Source of the DNA: Hevea brasiliensis
Taxonomy: Eukaryota; Streptophyta; Magnoliopsida; Malpighiales; Euphorbiaceae
Reading direction: 5' to 3'
NCBI RefSeq assembly: GCF_030052815.1
Contig: NW_026614725.1
Location: 62,001 to 126,000 of the forward strand
Length of the DNA: 64,000 bases
Part shown: positions 26,469-37,692 of the stretch, one piece after another
Layout of the letters: each line of letters starts with the position of its first letter
How positions within the stretch are numbered: position 1 is the stretch's first letter
Program-made: the position numbers and the translations under genes
Notes under the pieces: model-generated
Databases searched by the model: none
Seen by the model: only the letters and a program-made list of their open reading frames with translations
Told to the model about the DNA's origin: nothing

Positions 26469-28094
26469 TGATACGGTGTGTCCGCAAGTGCACGGGTCAC
26501 AGTAGTATAGTTTTAAAAATTGATATCGATCCCACAGGGAATTGTGCTTAAATTGGAAATAAAAGTATAAGCAAATTAGAATGACAAAAATTAAAAGATA
26601 TTAAAAATAAAATCTAAAAATTAAAATTAAGACAAAAATTAAAGATGTAAAATGAAATTTGGAATTAAAATTGGTATTTGAGGAATTAAAACTAGATCAA
26701 TCAATTGACTAAAATTAATTAAACTAGATTACCAAAAATTAATTTGAAATTTCTATTTATGAAATTTAGAAGAATTAAAAATAAAAAAAAAATAATAAAG
26801 TAATTCTAGATATTGGATTTAAATTGGAATTAAATTTAAATTGGATTTAAATTGAAATTGCTATTTATGAGGTTTGGAGGATTTATATCTAATTTCAATG
26901 AAAAATAAATTGATTCTAGAGATTGGATTTTCAATATTGTTTGCATGTGATTTTTCCCTAATTTAGCCAAACACATGAGAATTGCAATTTTGAGGGAAAT
27001 CAATTCTTAAATTTTTGAAACCTTTTTCAAGCATCTCAAAATTGGTTTTCATTAAATCAAACCCTGTTTTCACGGTATTTCAAATCTAACAAAAACCCAA
27101 TTAATGCTCTAATTGATTTTTGGAAAGTTCCCCTTAATCTTCTTAGCTTATTTCTAACACCAAGAAAATAAAGTTTATTGCAAGATTATCCATCCCCAAT
27201 ATTCACTTTTCAGTCCATCTATTAAGGATTAAAACTTAACTTAATGAGGGCCCATTCATCAAGCAAGGAAATAAGCACACAAGCAATAAATCAAAATATA
27301 ACAATCTTCATTTAAATGGCTAAATCAGTTCAAAACCACAAAACAAATCAATATTTACAAACCCATCTCTAGAATCTCAATCAACTACTCACAAATCATT
27401 GTTTAAAAATAAACCCAAATGAAGAAATGAAGAAATAATGGAAATGTAAGCTTAAAGGGGTAGAAAAACCCAGATTTTGCAGGATCTCTGCAAAAAGTGC
27501 GAAACGTGATCCTTCTTTGGAAGAAGATGCAGAAGATGCTCCTCCCTTTCCCTCTTTCTATCTTTCTAAAAATGACTCCCTTGCTCTCTATGGAAAGAAA
27601 GTGATAAAGGGCACTTTATATAGGCAAGGGGACTGTTCTAGAATGGGTAAAAGGGGGAAGGATCCAGAGAAAGTGAGGTAAAAAGGTCGAGTAACGGAAA
27701 TGCCACGTCAAAATTTTCCAAGAAACGACATAAGCGAGTCAGTTGTGTCGCGGGTTGTGTCGCTCTCGGCGTGAATATCTGACGATCGACACAACCTGCG
27801 ACATAAGCTAATTCGGTTGTGCTGCAGGTTGTGTCGCTCTCGGCCATTTTTAACTCAACTTCAAAATTTTTTGCAATTCGACTTTAATCTCCTCCAAATG
27901 GCTACTCTGATCAAAATTCATCAAATTTCTCCAGATTTAACCTACAAAGCAAATAAATTCCAAAAATTAAACTAAGAAATGTGAAAATTGTAAAATTGAC
28001 TAAATATATACTAATATCTAAAATAATAGCTATGAATAAGGGTAAATTATGTGCAAAAATTACTCCTAAATGATGATCTAAAATGCATGCATCA
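26469..28094 (-). repeat. 3' LTR of the complete Athila element
   Basis: This is 1,626 bp, nearly identical to 35959-37593. The clearest differences are a few small indels and a changed patch near 27470-27525, where the other LTR has extra bases. On the minus strand a TATATAAAG box lies at 27613-27621. Upstream of it in U3 (27720-27845) are several copies of words such as TTGTGTCGC and GACATAAGC. Confidence 0.93.
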
Positions 28095-28106
28095 AATTCC
28101 CCCATA
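28095..28106 (-). other. Polypurine tract of the complete Athila element
   Basis: On the minus strand this reads TATGGGGGAATT immediately before the 3' LTR start TGATGCATGC. This is the position and composition expected for the plus-strand primer. Confidence 0.8.
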
Positions 28107-30085
28107 CTCAAACTCTTGCTTGTCCTCAAGCAAAATTTCATTAAAACTCATTTGGAAGGGAATAGAATCAGTCTTTGAAAACACAAAATTCACTAATCCA
28201 AACTACCAACTTACCTCTAGCCACCAACATTCCAAATTCCCACCAGCAAAAGCACAAAGAATGAAGCAAGCACTCTCAACTATTACAGAATAGCTAAGAA
28301 TTAACCAATCAACCCAAGCAACAAATACCAATCAGCTACAAGAGTCAATTGTGCCAAAACAAACCTAAATGAAATAGATAGCCAATGTGTCTCAAATAGA
28401 TGGTGAGTAATGTATGGAAGATTATATTGCCAAACCCATATGCAAGCATAAAAGATCTAACTCTACTAATGTAACAAGCATTTTTCAAAGAATCATTAGG
28501 TCTTTTTAAGGGTTGTAATGGGGTCTAATAAGGTAAGATTGTGGTTAACAAAGAAAGGGAATAAGGTAAACAAAATATGAGAATAATATTAATCATGAAA
28601 CTCAAAGTGCATCTTTTTTTTCTCTCTCTTTTTTTTTATTATTTTTTTTATTTTTTTATTTTTTTATGAAGTCAAGAGGAAAGAAATTCACAATGAATCT
28701 CAAGTGCTTATCACAATGATTATACAAAGGGACTACTTTTGATGCTTATTTATTTTATTTTATTTTGATTTTGTATGTGTCCCTATTTCATGTTACACCC
28801 AAAATTACCTTTGGGATATTTTGGTGACCTTTTCAACTTTTCACAATTACTCTAGCACTTTTCAAGATGTTCCGAATTTTTTTTTTTTTTTTTTATTTAT
28901 TTTTTTATTTTATGCACTTAATTGCTAAAATATTATTCTCATAGATAGGTGGTAGTGTTTAGGTTTTATGGCTAGGTAAATGATTTGGGTTCCAAAGAAA
29001 TTAGGGAATTAAGGTTCAAGGGGGTTTGCAAGGGTTAAAATGAAATTAAGGTAGGTTAAGGCTAAATGTGAGGTTTAAAATATGAAGAAATGCCTAAATC
29101 ATATTCTTATCAAATGCAAGTTAAAAATTTCGCTTTGAAAGATCTAAGATGCTTGTTCTAGGAATGGTGAGACGACAATGACCATTTTCTTTCTTAAAGG
29201 CTTATCCAGACACTCAAAACTCAAAAATAACTAATCAGAATCTGCATACCTAGATGAATGTATTAATTTTCAGCTATTTAGTAAGAGAAAGAATAATGCT
29301 TAAGACTTTGTACCCAGCTGGAACTTTCATTCCACTATCCATCTAAAGGCAAGTTGGATTGCTTGAATAAGCAACTTATGGAATTCAAAGACTGGTTTAA
29401 AAAATTCAAAAATTTTAAATGAGTGAATGATATGCATGAGTGTAAATGTATAGTCAACCTATATGCAACTAAGTATGTATGCAGTGTATATACGTGAATA
29501 TGTACAAGTATGAAGTAATGAGTGTGTCGCTATATGCAAATGAAAAAGAAAAATAATTTTTGCAAGGAAAAATAATTTTTGCAAAAAATTTACCCTCTCC
29601 CCCATACTCAGAATGAACATTGTCCTCAATGTTAAAAGGGTGCAAGGAATGGGATAATTGGGCTATATGTGCATAGAGAATTATTACCCTGTTGCATAAG
29701 CGATAGCACAACTTGTGTTGACAGTGACACAAGCTGAGATGAGAATTATTACCTCATTGAAGTGCAGCCAATTTAATTAGATAAAATGTGGACAGCTGCT
29801 GCACTCATTGCAAAAGAAACAGTGCAATGGAATCCATTAAATCGATTAATCTCAAAAATTTGGAATAGGGAAGTTAAGCGCAGATAATATAATTATCAAG
29901 TGTAAATTCTGAAAGAGCACATAAAAGCAAGTGAGCAATGTATTAAAGATATAAAAGAAAATTGTATTTTATGAGGAACTAAAAAAAACTGAATAAGTAA
30001 ACGGTTCAAGTAAAAGAAAAACAACACAAGCAAAATATTAACTAAATAAATTCAAAATACGAATTAAGCAACGAAAATAAAGACA

Positions 30086-30117
<32 letters not shown>

Positions 30118-30302
30118 GCTTGCAATGCATTGCATCCCATCTGCACAAGGAAATTAGAACAATGTTAAACTCTGAATAAGGAGTATAGAAAAACTTAAAA
30201 CAAATATATATATGAAAGAAATAAAGAATCAATGAAAAATTATGAGTTATGCCCAAAAATGCTAAGTTTAGGTCTTTAGCTTGACCATACTCACTCAAAA
30301 TG
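28107..30302. other. Noncoding 3' region of the complete Athila element
   Basis: About 2.2 kb lie between the integrase stop and the polypurine tract. Long poly-T or T-rich runs occur at 28612-28670, 28879-28910 and 30090-30118. Some Athila elements carry an env-like frame here; I find no open frame longer than about 90 codons and no transmembrane-type protein, so the region looks noncoding. Confidence 0.6.
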
Positions 30303-32768
30303 TTATGGAGAATGAGAAAGATAGCAAGTTGCTATCTTCTCAATTGGCTCACCAACTGAATAGTGCCTCAACCTTTGCCCATTTACCTTGAAATTACCCG
30401 ATTTTTCACCAAAAATTTCAACAGCACCATGGGGGAAAACTTTCACAATTTTAAATGGACCGGACCACCTTGATTTTAATTTTCCTGGAAAAAATTTTAA
30501 CCTTGAATTGAATAAGAGAACCAAATCTCCTTCTTTAAAGTCCTTTTTCTTGATATGCTTATCATGCCATTTTTTAGTTCTTTCTTTATAGATCCTAGCA
30601 TTTTCATAAGCATCAAGTCTCAATTCTTCTAATTCATCAAGTTGCAAAAGTCTTTTATATCCAGCAGCTTGTAAATCAAAATTGATTGCTCTAATGGCCC
30701 AATAAGCTTTATGTTCTAACTCTACGGGCAAATGGCATGATTTCCCAAAAACTAACCTATAAGGTGTAGTTCCTATGGGGGTTTTAAATGCTGTTCTATA
30801 TGCCCAAAGAGTGTCATCTAATTTAAGGGACCAATCTTTTCTGGACTTATTGACAGTTTTCTCCAAGATTTGCTTGATTTCTCTATTTGTGATTTCTACT
30901 TGGCCATTTGTTTGAGGGTGATATGGTGTGGCAATCCTATGTTTTACCCCATATTTTCTCATCAATTTTTCAAATTGGTGGTTGCAAAAATGGCTACCAC
31001 CATCACTAATTATGGCACGTGGGGCACCAAACCTGGTCAAAACAAATTTTTTCAGAAATTTCACCACAACTTTTGCATCATTGGTAGGTGTAGCAATAGC
31101 TTCTACCCATTTAGATACATAGTCTACCCCTACCAAGATATATTTATTTCCATAAGAAGATGGAAATGGCCCCATGAAATCAATTCCCCACACATCAAAT
31201 AATTCAACTTCTAATATGGATTGTTGAGGCATCTCATCTCTTTTGGAAATGTTGCCTACCCTTTGACACCTATCACACTTGCTTACAAAGTCTCTCACAT
31301 GTTTAAACATTTTAGGCCAATAGAAACCTGATGTCAAGACTTTTTCAACAGTTTTTGAGACACTAAAATGACCACCATATTCAGAGGAATGACAATGGTA
31401 AATAACATCATGAATTTCTTCCTCTGGTATACATCTTCTAATTATTCCATCATTGCATCTCCTAAACAAAAGAGGTTCTTCCCAAGAATAAAATTTAACA
31501 TCATGCAAGAATCTTTTCTTTTGCTGCCAAGACAAATCAGGTGGCAAGACACCACAAGACAAGAAATTCACAATATCAGCAAACCATGGAAGTGCAGAAT
31601 TCAACACATACAACTGCTCATTCATGAAAAATTCATCAATTGGCACAATTTCATCATCTTTATTTTCAGTTTTCATCCTAGAAAGGTGATCAGCCACCAC
31701 ATTCTCAACACCCTTTTTATCTCTTATTTCCAAATCAAATTCTTGAAGTAACAATATCCATCTAATCAACCTAGATTTAGCTTCTTTCTTGCTCATTAAA
31801 TACTTTATTGCTGCATGATCAGTGAAAACTATTACCTTTGAGTTGACCAAATAAGAACGGAATTTATTGAGAGCAAATACTACCGCAAGGAACTCCTTTT
31901 CAGTTGTAGCGTAATTGACTTGGGCTTCATCAAGGGTTCGGCTTGCATAGTAAATGGCATAAGGTTTTCTATCTTTTGCCAAGGGCGGCTCCAACAAAAA
32001 CTCGCTTGCATCACACATAATTTGAATGGCAAAGTCCAATCGGGGTTGCATGATAGGAGTCATTGTTAATGCCGTCTTTAACCTGCAAAAAGCAACCATA
32101 CAATCTTGATTAAAATCAAATTTAACATCATGATTCAAAAGATTTGTTAAGGGTTTAGCAAGTTTAGAAAAATCTTGAATAAATCGCCGGTAAAACCCGG
32201 CATGTCCAAGGAAACTCCGCACTCCTTTAACAGTAGTTGGAGGTGGCATTTTTTCAATAATTTCTATTTTAGCTCTATCCACTTCAATTCCCCTATTTGA
32301 GATCAAATGCCCTAAAACGATTCCCTCTTGGACCATAAAGTGGCATTTCTCCCAATTCAACACCAGATCATTATCAGCACATCTCTGCAAGATTTTAGAC
32401 AAATTAGTCAAGCATGAATCAAAATTAGTACCATAAACTGAAAAGTCATCCATGAAGACCTCCATAATTTCTTCAATAAAATCAGAAAAAATGGCCATCA
32501 TGCATCTTTGAAATGTGCCAGGCGCATTACACAATCCGAATGGCATCCTTCGATAGGCAAAGGTGCCATAGGGACAGGTGAAGGTAGTTTTTTCTTGGTC
32601 ATCAGGATGTATTGGAATTTGAAAGAAACCAGAATATCCATCTAAGTAACAAAAGAATGAATGCTTGGCTAATCTCTCTAACATTTGATCCATAAAAGGA
32701 AGGGGAAAATGGTCTTTTCTTGTGGCATTGTTCAACTTCCTATAGTCTATGCACATTCTCCAACTCAT
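30303..32768 (-). pseudogene. Athila RT, RNase H and integrase frame (821 codons)
   Basis: The frame opens inside RT at [12 protein letters not shown] and continues through [15 protein letters not shown], the active-site box FMDDFSVYG (about residues 105-113) and [14 protein letters not shown], then RNase H ([16 protein letters not shown]). Integrase has the zinc-binding [10 protein letters not shown]...CDRCQ, all three acidic positions ([27 protein letters not shown]) and a C-terminal domain. A local out-of-frame patch follows CDASEF (near 31990), where it differs from the sister copy and frame is restored after about 15 residues. It is separated from the upstream frame by a break at 32765-32772. 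Confidence 0.9.
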
Positions 32769-33918
32769 ATGATTCTAGTGGGTATCAATTCATTATTCTC
32801 ATTTTTAACAACTGTCACCCCACCTTTTTTTGGTACAACATGCACAGGACTAACCCACTCACTGTCAGAAATAGGGTAAATAATTCCAGCAGCTAGTAAT
32901 TTTAGGATTTCCTTTTTCACAACATCCTTCATTGTAGGATTCAATCTTCTTTGGTGTTCAATGGAAGGTTTACTATTTGGCTCAAGGAAAATCCTATGCA
33001 TACAAACTGTTGGACTAATTCCCTTTATATCATCAATTGCATAACCCAAAACTCTTCTATATTCTCTCAAAACTCTCAACAATTTGTCAATCTCAATATC
33101 AGTCAAACATGCATTAATTATAACAGGATATGTTTCATTTGGTCCAAGAAAAGCATACCTGAGGTTGGAAGGAAGAGGTTTAAGATCTACCTTTGGGGCA
33201 TCCTCTACCTTTAATGATGGTGGTTTGATCTCCAAATTTTGCACTCCTTCAAGTTGAAAAATTGTGGCTTCAGGATGTGGTGGAGAACTCTCCAAGTGTT
33301 GTGCAAAAGCAGCTATGTTGTGATTATCATCATCAATGCTCCCACCATGGACTAAGCAATTTTCAAGTGGGTCTTGTGGGTAGCTTTTTCTGAAATGCTC
33401 TTGAACAATCTCATCAATAATGTCTACCCAAACAAGAATCAACTTCTTCATGTTTCCTTTTCATGGCTGGATTGATGTTGAATATCATTTGATCATCTCC
33501 CACTCTAAGCGTCAATTGCTCACCCTTTACATCAATTAATGCACCAGCTGTTGCCAAAAAGGGTCTTCCCAATAAGATAGGAACTTTTGTGTCTTCTTCC
33601 ATATCCAAAATGACAAAGTCCACCGGAATGTAAAATTTCCCAACCTTGATAGGCACATTTTCAAGAATGCCTTCCGGATACTTAATTGAGCAGTCGTAAT
33701 GAAAGATACATGTTTGTGGGCTTCAATTCTCCCATATTCAACTTCTCATATATTGAAAGAGGCATTAGGCTGACGCTAGCTCCAAGGTCACATAAAGCAT
33801 TTGCCACACAATTATCACCAATATGACAAGGGATGGAAAACACACCCGGATCTTTGAGTTTGGGAGGTAACTTTTTCTGAATTATAGCCGCATTGCTCTC
33901 CCAAGTTGATGGTGTCAT
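32765..33918 (-). pseudogene. Athila protease to RT N-terminal region, in three shifted frames
   Basis: Three overlapping frames are needed: 33682-33918 with the protease box CDLGASVSLMP, 33414-33656 with KVGKFYIPVDFVILD and ILLGRPFLATAGALIDVKG, and 32765-33451 with the linker and the RT start (AGIIYPISDSEWVSP). The breaks lie near 33700, 33430 and 32768, by comparison with the open frame of the truncated relative at 7533-10073. No single product can be made from this region. Confidence 0.85.
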
Positions 33919-35833
33919 AATCTTCTAGCCTTCTCTTGTTGGAAAGAATATCCTTCATAATCTTGGCATAACTTGGCATTTGGGATAGTGCCTCAGTGAA
34001 TGGCACATTGATATACAACTTCTTTAGCACTTCAAGGAATTTGCCAAATTGTTTGTCTAGTTTATGCTTGATGAATCTTTGAGGGTAGGGAAGGGTGGGT
34101 TTGTAAGGTTCAGGTGGGATGTATGGTTTCTCTCCCTCATCTTGCTCACTTTTGCTTTCTTCTTCTTTTTCATTTTTCTTGCTCTCAACTGAATTTTCTT
34201 CTTTTGTGCTCTCTTTTTCTTCTCTCTTGTTTTCACTCTCTTGACCAACTTTCTTACCACTTCTCAAGGTCACCAACTTACATTGTTCATGAGGGTTTTG
34301 TGGTTGGCTAGGTAGTTTCCCATAGGAATTGCTTCCTGATGAGCTTGCTTGTTGCGCCAATTGAGTCTCCAACATGCGGTTGTGGACTTGTAATTGATCC
34401 ATGGTTTGTCTCATGTGTTGCATTTCTTCCTCCAATTTGTTATTCATCTTGCTTTGTTCAGCAAAAAATTTCTCCATCATGCTCTCCAAGGTTGGCTTCG
34501 GTTCATGGGATGGAAGGGATTGTTGTGCTCTTGCTTGATATCCAGGTGGTGGCTGCCTTGTGGGCTGAAATTGAGGCTGAAATTGAGGCCTATTTTGCTG
34601 CATAAACTGCTGGTTATGAGCATAATTTGAGCTTTGGCCTTGTTGAGCAAAAGTTGCTTGTGGTCTCCATGTTGAGTTGTTCACATTAGAATAAGCATTT
34701 CCCATAGGTTTCTGTTGATAACCTCCTGCATAAGCAGCTTGTTCTTGCAAATAATCATCACCATAAGAAGAATAATCAACTCCACAACTTTGAGTTCCAT
34801 TTGTGAAGGCAACTTGTTGCATAGTTGTAGGAGTTGAGGTTGTTGCCTTTGTGCAAAAATCACTAAGAAGCTGAGTCAACTGATCAAATTTTGCATTCAT
34901 GTAGTTAATCGAGTCAAGTTCATAAATCCCGGCTTTCTTTGGCTCAAGTGCTCTAGGATTTCCCCATAAATGGGTATTATGAGCAATCTTCTCTAATAGA
35001 TCATAGCATTCTTCACTTGTCATTCTCATGAAATCTCCTCCTGCTTGTGAATCAATTGTGTTTCTTATGGCTGGAGTAACTCTGGTGTAGAAATTCTGAA
35101 CAATCATCCATTTGGGTATTTCATGATGAGGACATTGCCTTTCAAGCTCCTTAAATCTCATCCAGGATTCATACAAAGTTTCATCATCTCTTGGTTTAAA
35201 AGCTACCATCAAATTCCTCAAATGAGTAGTTTTCCCAGGTGGGAAAAATTGAGATAGAAAAGCTTGAGATAGCTGCTCCCAAGTAGCTATAATAGCTTGT
35301 GGAAGTGAATCATACCACTCCAATGCTGAATCCCGAAGAGAGAATGGAAATAAGGTGAGCCGAATAACTTCATCAGAAACTCCAGGTTGTCTTTGTGTAC
35401 CACATATCATCAAAAATTTCTTCAAATGAGAATGAGGATTTTCAAGTGGGCTACCTCCAAATTGTGAATTCTGAACCATTTGAATAAGACCAGTTTTTAA
35501 TTCAAATTGATTAGCTCCAATAATAGGTCTGTTATCTCTCACATCAGTACATCTAGGAAAAGCATAGTCTAACATGGATCTTCTTTGAGGATCATTTTGA
35601 TTAACAACAGCATTTTGACCGTTTTGCTCGTTTCCTCCATTGTCTCCACCAATAGCTCTATTTTGATTCTCCATATTTTCTATTGTCTCCTCTTGCTCAA
35701 ATATTTGTTGTTCTTCTTTTTCTGCTTCTTTTCTTCTCTTGTACTCCTTTTTGTTGGCTCGACAGAATTTTTCAATTTCTGGGTTGAACAACAATTCAGT
35801 ATCACTTGTGCTTTTCGATCGTCTCATAAACAA
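33890..35833 (-). pseudogene. Athila gag
   Basis: The frame starts near the 5' LTR and encodes a polyprotein beginning with a charged region (KRRKEAEKEEQQIFEQEE). It continues with a conserved capsid-like part (GLIQMVQNSQFGGSPLENP, LRDSALEWYDSLP, LSQFFPPGKT), a Gln/Pro-rich stretch, a Glu/Lys-rich stretch and the conserved tail KQFGKFLEVLKKLYINVPF. It goes out of frame near 33890-33900, just before the protease. I see no CCHC zinc knuckle. Confidence 0.85.
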
Positions 35834-35934
35834 GAAAAGTACCTGAAAAACACAAGGAACAATAGTGAAAATAAAAGAAAATAAAAATTCTAATTAGCTT
35901 AAAACAATTAAAATCCAACTTAAAAACAAACAAT

Positions 35935-35952
35935 TCCCCGGCAACGGCGCCA
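35935..35952 (-). other. Primer binding site (tRNA-Asp type)
   Basis: On the minus strand this reads TGGCGCCGTTGCCGGGGA, six bases after the 5' LTR ends in CCGTATCA. This primer site is known from Athila and Tat elements. Confidence 0.88.
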
Positions 35953-35958
35953 AAAACT

Positions 35959-37593
35959 TGATACGGTGTGTCCGCAAGTGCACGGGTCACAGTAGTATAG
36001 TTTTAAAAATTGATATCGATCCCACAGGGAATTGTGCTTAAATTGGAAATAAAAGTATAAGCAAATTAGAATGACAAAAATTAAAAGATATTAAAAATAA
36101 AATCTAAAAATTAAAATTAAGACAAAAATTAAAGATGTAAAATGAAATTTGGAATTAAAATTGGTATTTGAGGAATTAAAACTAGATCAATCAATTGACT
36201 AAAATTAATTAAACTAGATTACCAAAAATTAATTTGAAATTTCTATTTATGAAATTAAGAAGAATTAAAAATAAAAAAAATAATAAAGTAATTCTAGATA
36301 TTGGATTTAAATTGGAATTAATTTAAATTGGATTTAAATTGAAATTGCTATTTATGAGGTTTGGAGGATTTATATCTAATTTCAATGAAAAATAAATTGA
36401 TTCTAGAGATTGGATTTTCAATATTGTTTGCATGTGATTTTTCCCTAATTTAGCCAAACACATGAGAATTGCAATTTTGAGGGAAATCAATTCTTAAATT
36501 TTTGAAACCTTTTTCAAGCATCTCAAAATTGATTTTCATTAAATCAAACCCTGTTTTCACGGTATTTCAAATCTAACAAAAACCCAATTAATGCTCTAAT
36601 TGATTTTTGGAAAGTTCCCCTTAATCTTCTTAGCTTATTTCTAACACCAAGAAAATAAAGTTTATTGCAAGATTATCCATCCCCAATATTCACTTTTCAG
36701 TCCATCTATTAAGGATTAAAACTTAACTTAATGAGGGCCCATTCATCAAGCAAGGAAATAAGCACACAAGCAATAAATCAAAATATAACAATCTTCATTT
36801 AAATGGCTAAATCAATTCAAAACCACAAAACAAATCAATATTTACAAACCCATCTCTAGAATCTCAATCAACTACTCACAAATCATTGTTTAAAAATAAA
36901 CCCAAATGAAGAAATGAAGAAATAATGGAAATGTAAGCTTAAAGGGGTAGAAAAACCAGTGATTTGCAGGATCTCTGCAGAAAAGTGCAGAAACGTGATC
37001 CTTGCTGCTGCTGGAAGAAGATGCAGAAGATGCTCCTCCTTTTCCCTCTTTCTATCTTTCTAAAAATGACTCCCTTGCTCTCTATGGAAAGAAAGTGATA
37101 AAGGGCACTTTATATAGGCAAGGGGACTGTTCTAGAATGGGTAAAAGGGGGAAGGATCCAGAGAAAGTGAGGTAAAAAGGCTGGAGTAACGGAAATGCCA
37201 CGTCAAAAATTTTCCAGTAAAAACGACATAAGCCGAGTCAGTTGTGTCGCGGGTTGTGTCGCTCTCGGCGTGAATATCTGACGATCGACACAACCTGCGA
37301 CATAAGCTAATTCGGTTGTGCTGCAGGTTGTGTCGCTCTCGGCCATTTTTAACTCAACTTCAAAATTTTTTGCAATTCGACTTTAATCTCCTCCAAATGG
37401 CTACTCTGATCAAAATTCATCAAATTTCTCCAGATTTAACCTACAAAGCAAATAAATTCCAAAAATTAAACTAAGAAATGTGAAAATTGTAAAATTGACT
37501 AAATATATACTAATATCTAAAATAATAGCTATGAATAAGGGTAAATTATGTGCAAAAATTACTCCTAAATGATGATCTAAAATGCATGCATCA
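35959..37593 (-). repeat. 5' LTR of the complete Athila element
   Basis: This is 1,635 bp and the partner of 26469-28094. Relative to that copy it has small indels in A-runs and a slightly longer patch around 36955-37010 (GCTGCTGCTGG). The ends and U3 word clusters are the same. It is followed by the target duplication ACTAC. Confidence 0.93.
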
Positions 37594-37692
37594 ACTACAG
37601 CCCAGGAAGCATGGCGAGTCTCTAACCACCCGGTTGGGCCCAGCGGCGACAAGAAACGGGCATCAGATGGCAAGTTAAACTCATTCTTTTAA
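37594..37692 (+). other. Right part of the open frame split by the Athila insertion
   Basis: After the duplicated ACTAC, the frame begun at 26458 continues to a TAA at 37690-37692. The piece is GC-rich (AACCACCCGGTTGGGCCC) in AT-rich surroundings. A possible splice donor GTTAAA lies near 37673. No family is recognised. Confidence 0.3.

Larger units (their letters stand above)
26469..37593 (-). mobile_element. Complete Athila-type Ty3/gypsy retrotransposon, 11.1 kb
   Basis: Both LTRs are present (26469-28094 and 35959-37593), with ends TGATGCATGC...CCGTATCA read on the minus strand, and the element is flanked by the direct repeat ACTAC (26464-26468, 37594-37598). The primer site TGGCGCCGTTGCCGGGGA lies 6 bases inside the 5' LTR and matches the tRNA-Asp type used by Athila elements. 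Gag, protease, RT, RNase H and integrase follow in Ty3/gypsy order, then 2.2 kb without an env-like frame, then the polypurine tract. The LTRs are nearly identical, so the insertion is young, yet the coding region has at least four frame breaks. Confidence 0.95.

Noticed and set aside
28095..30302. Env-like gene in the Athila 3' region
   Set aside because: The frames there are short, differ from the truncated relative and show no signal peptide or membrane segment.
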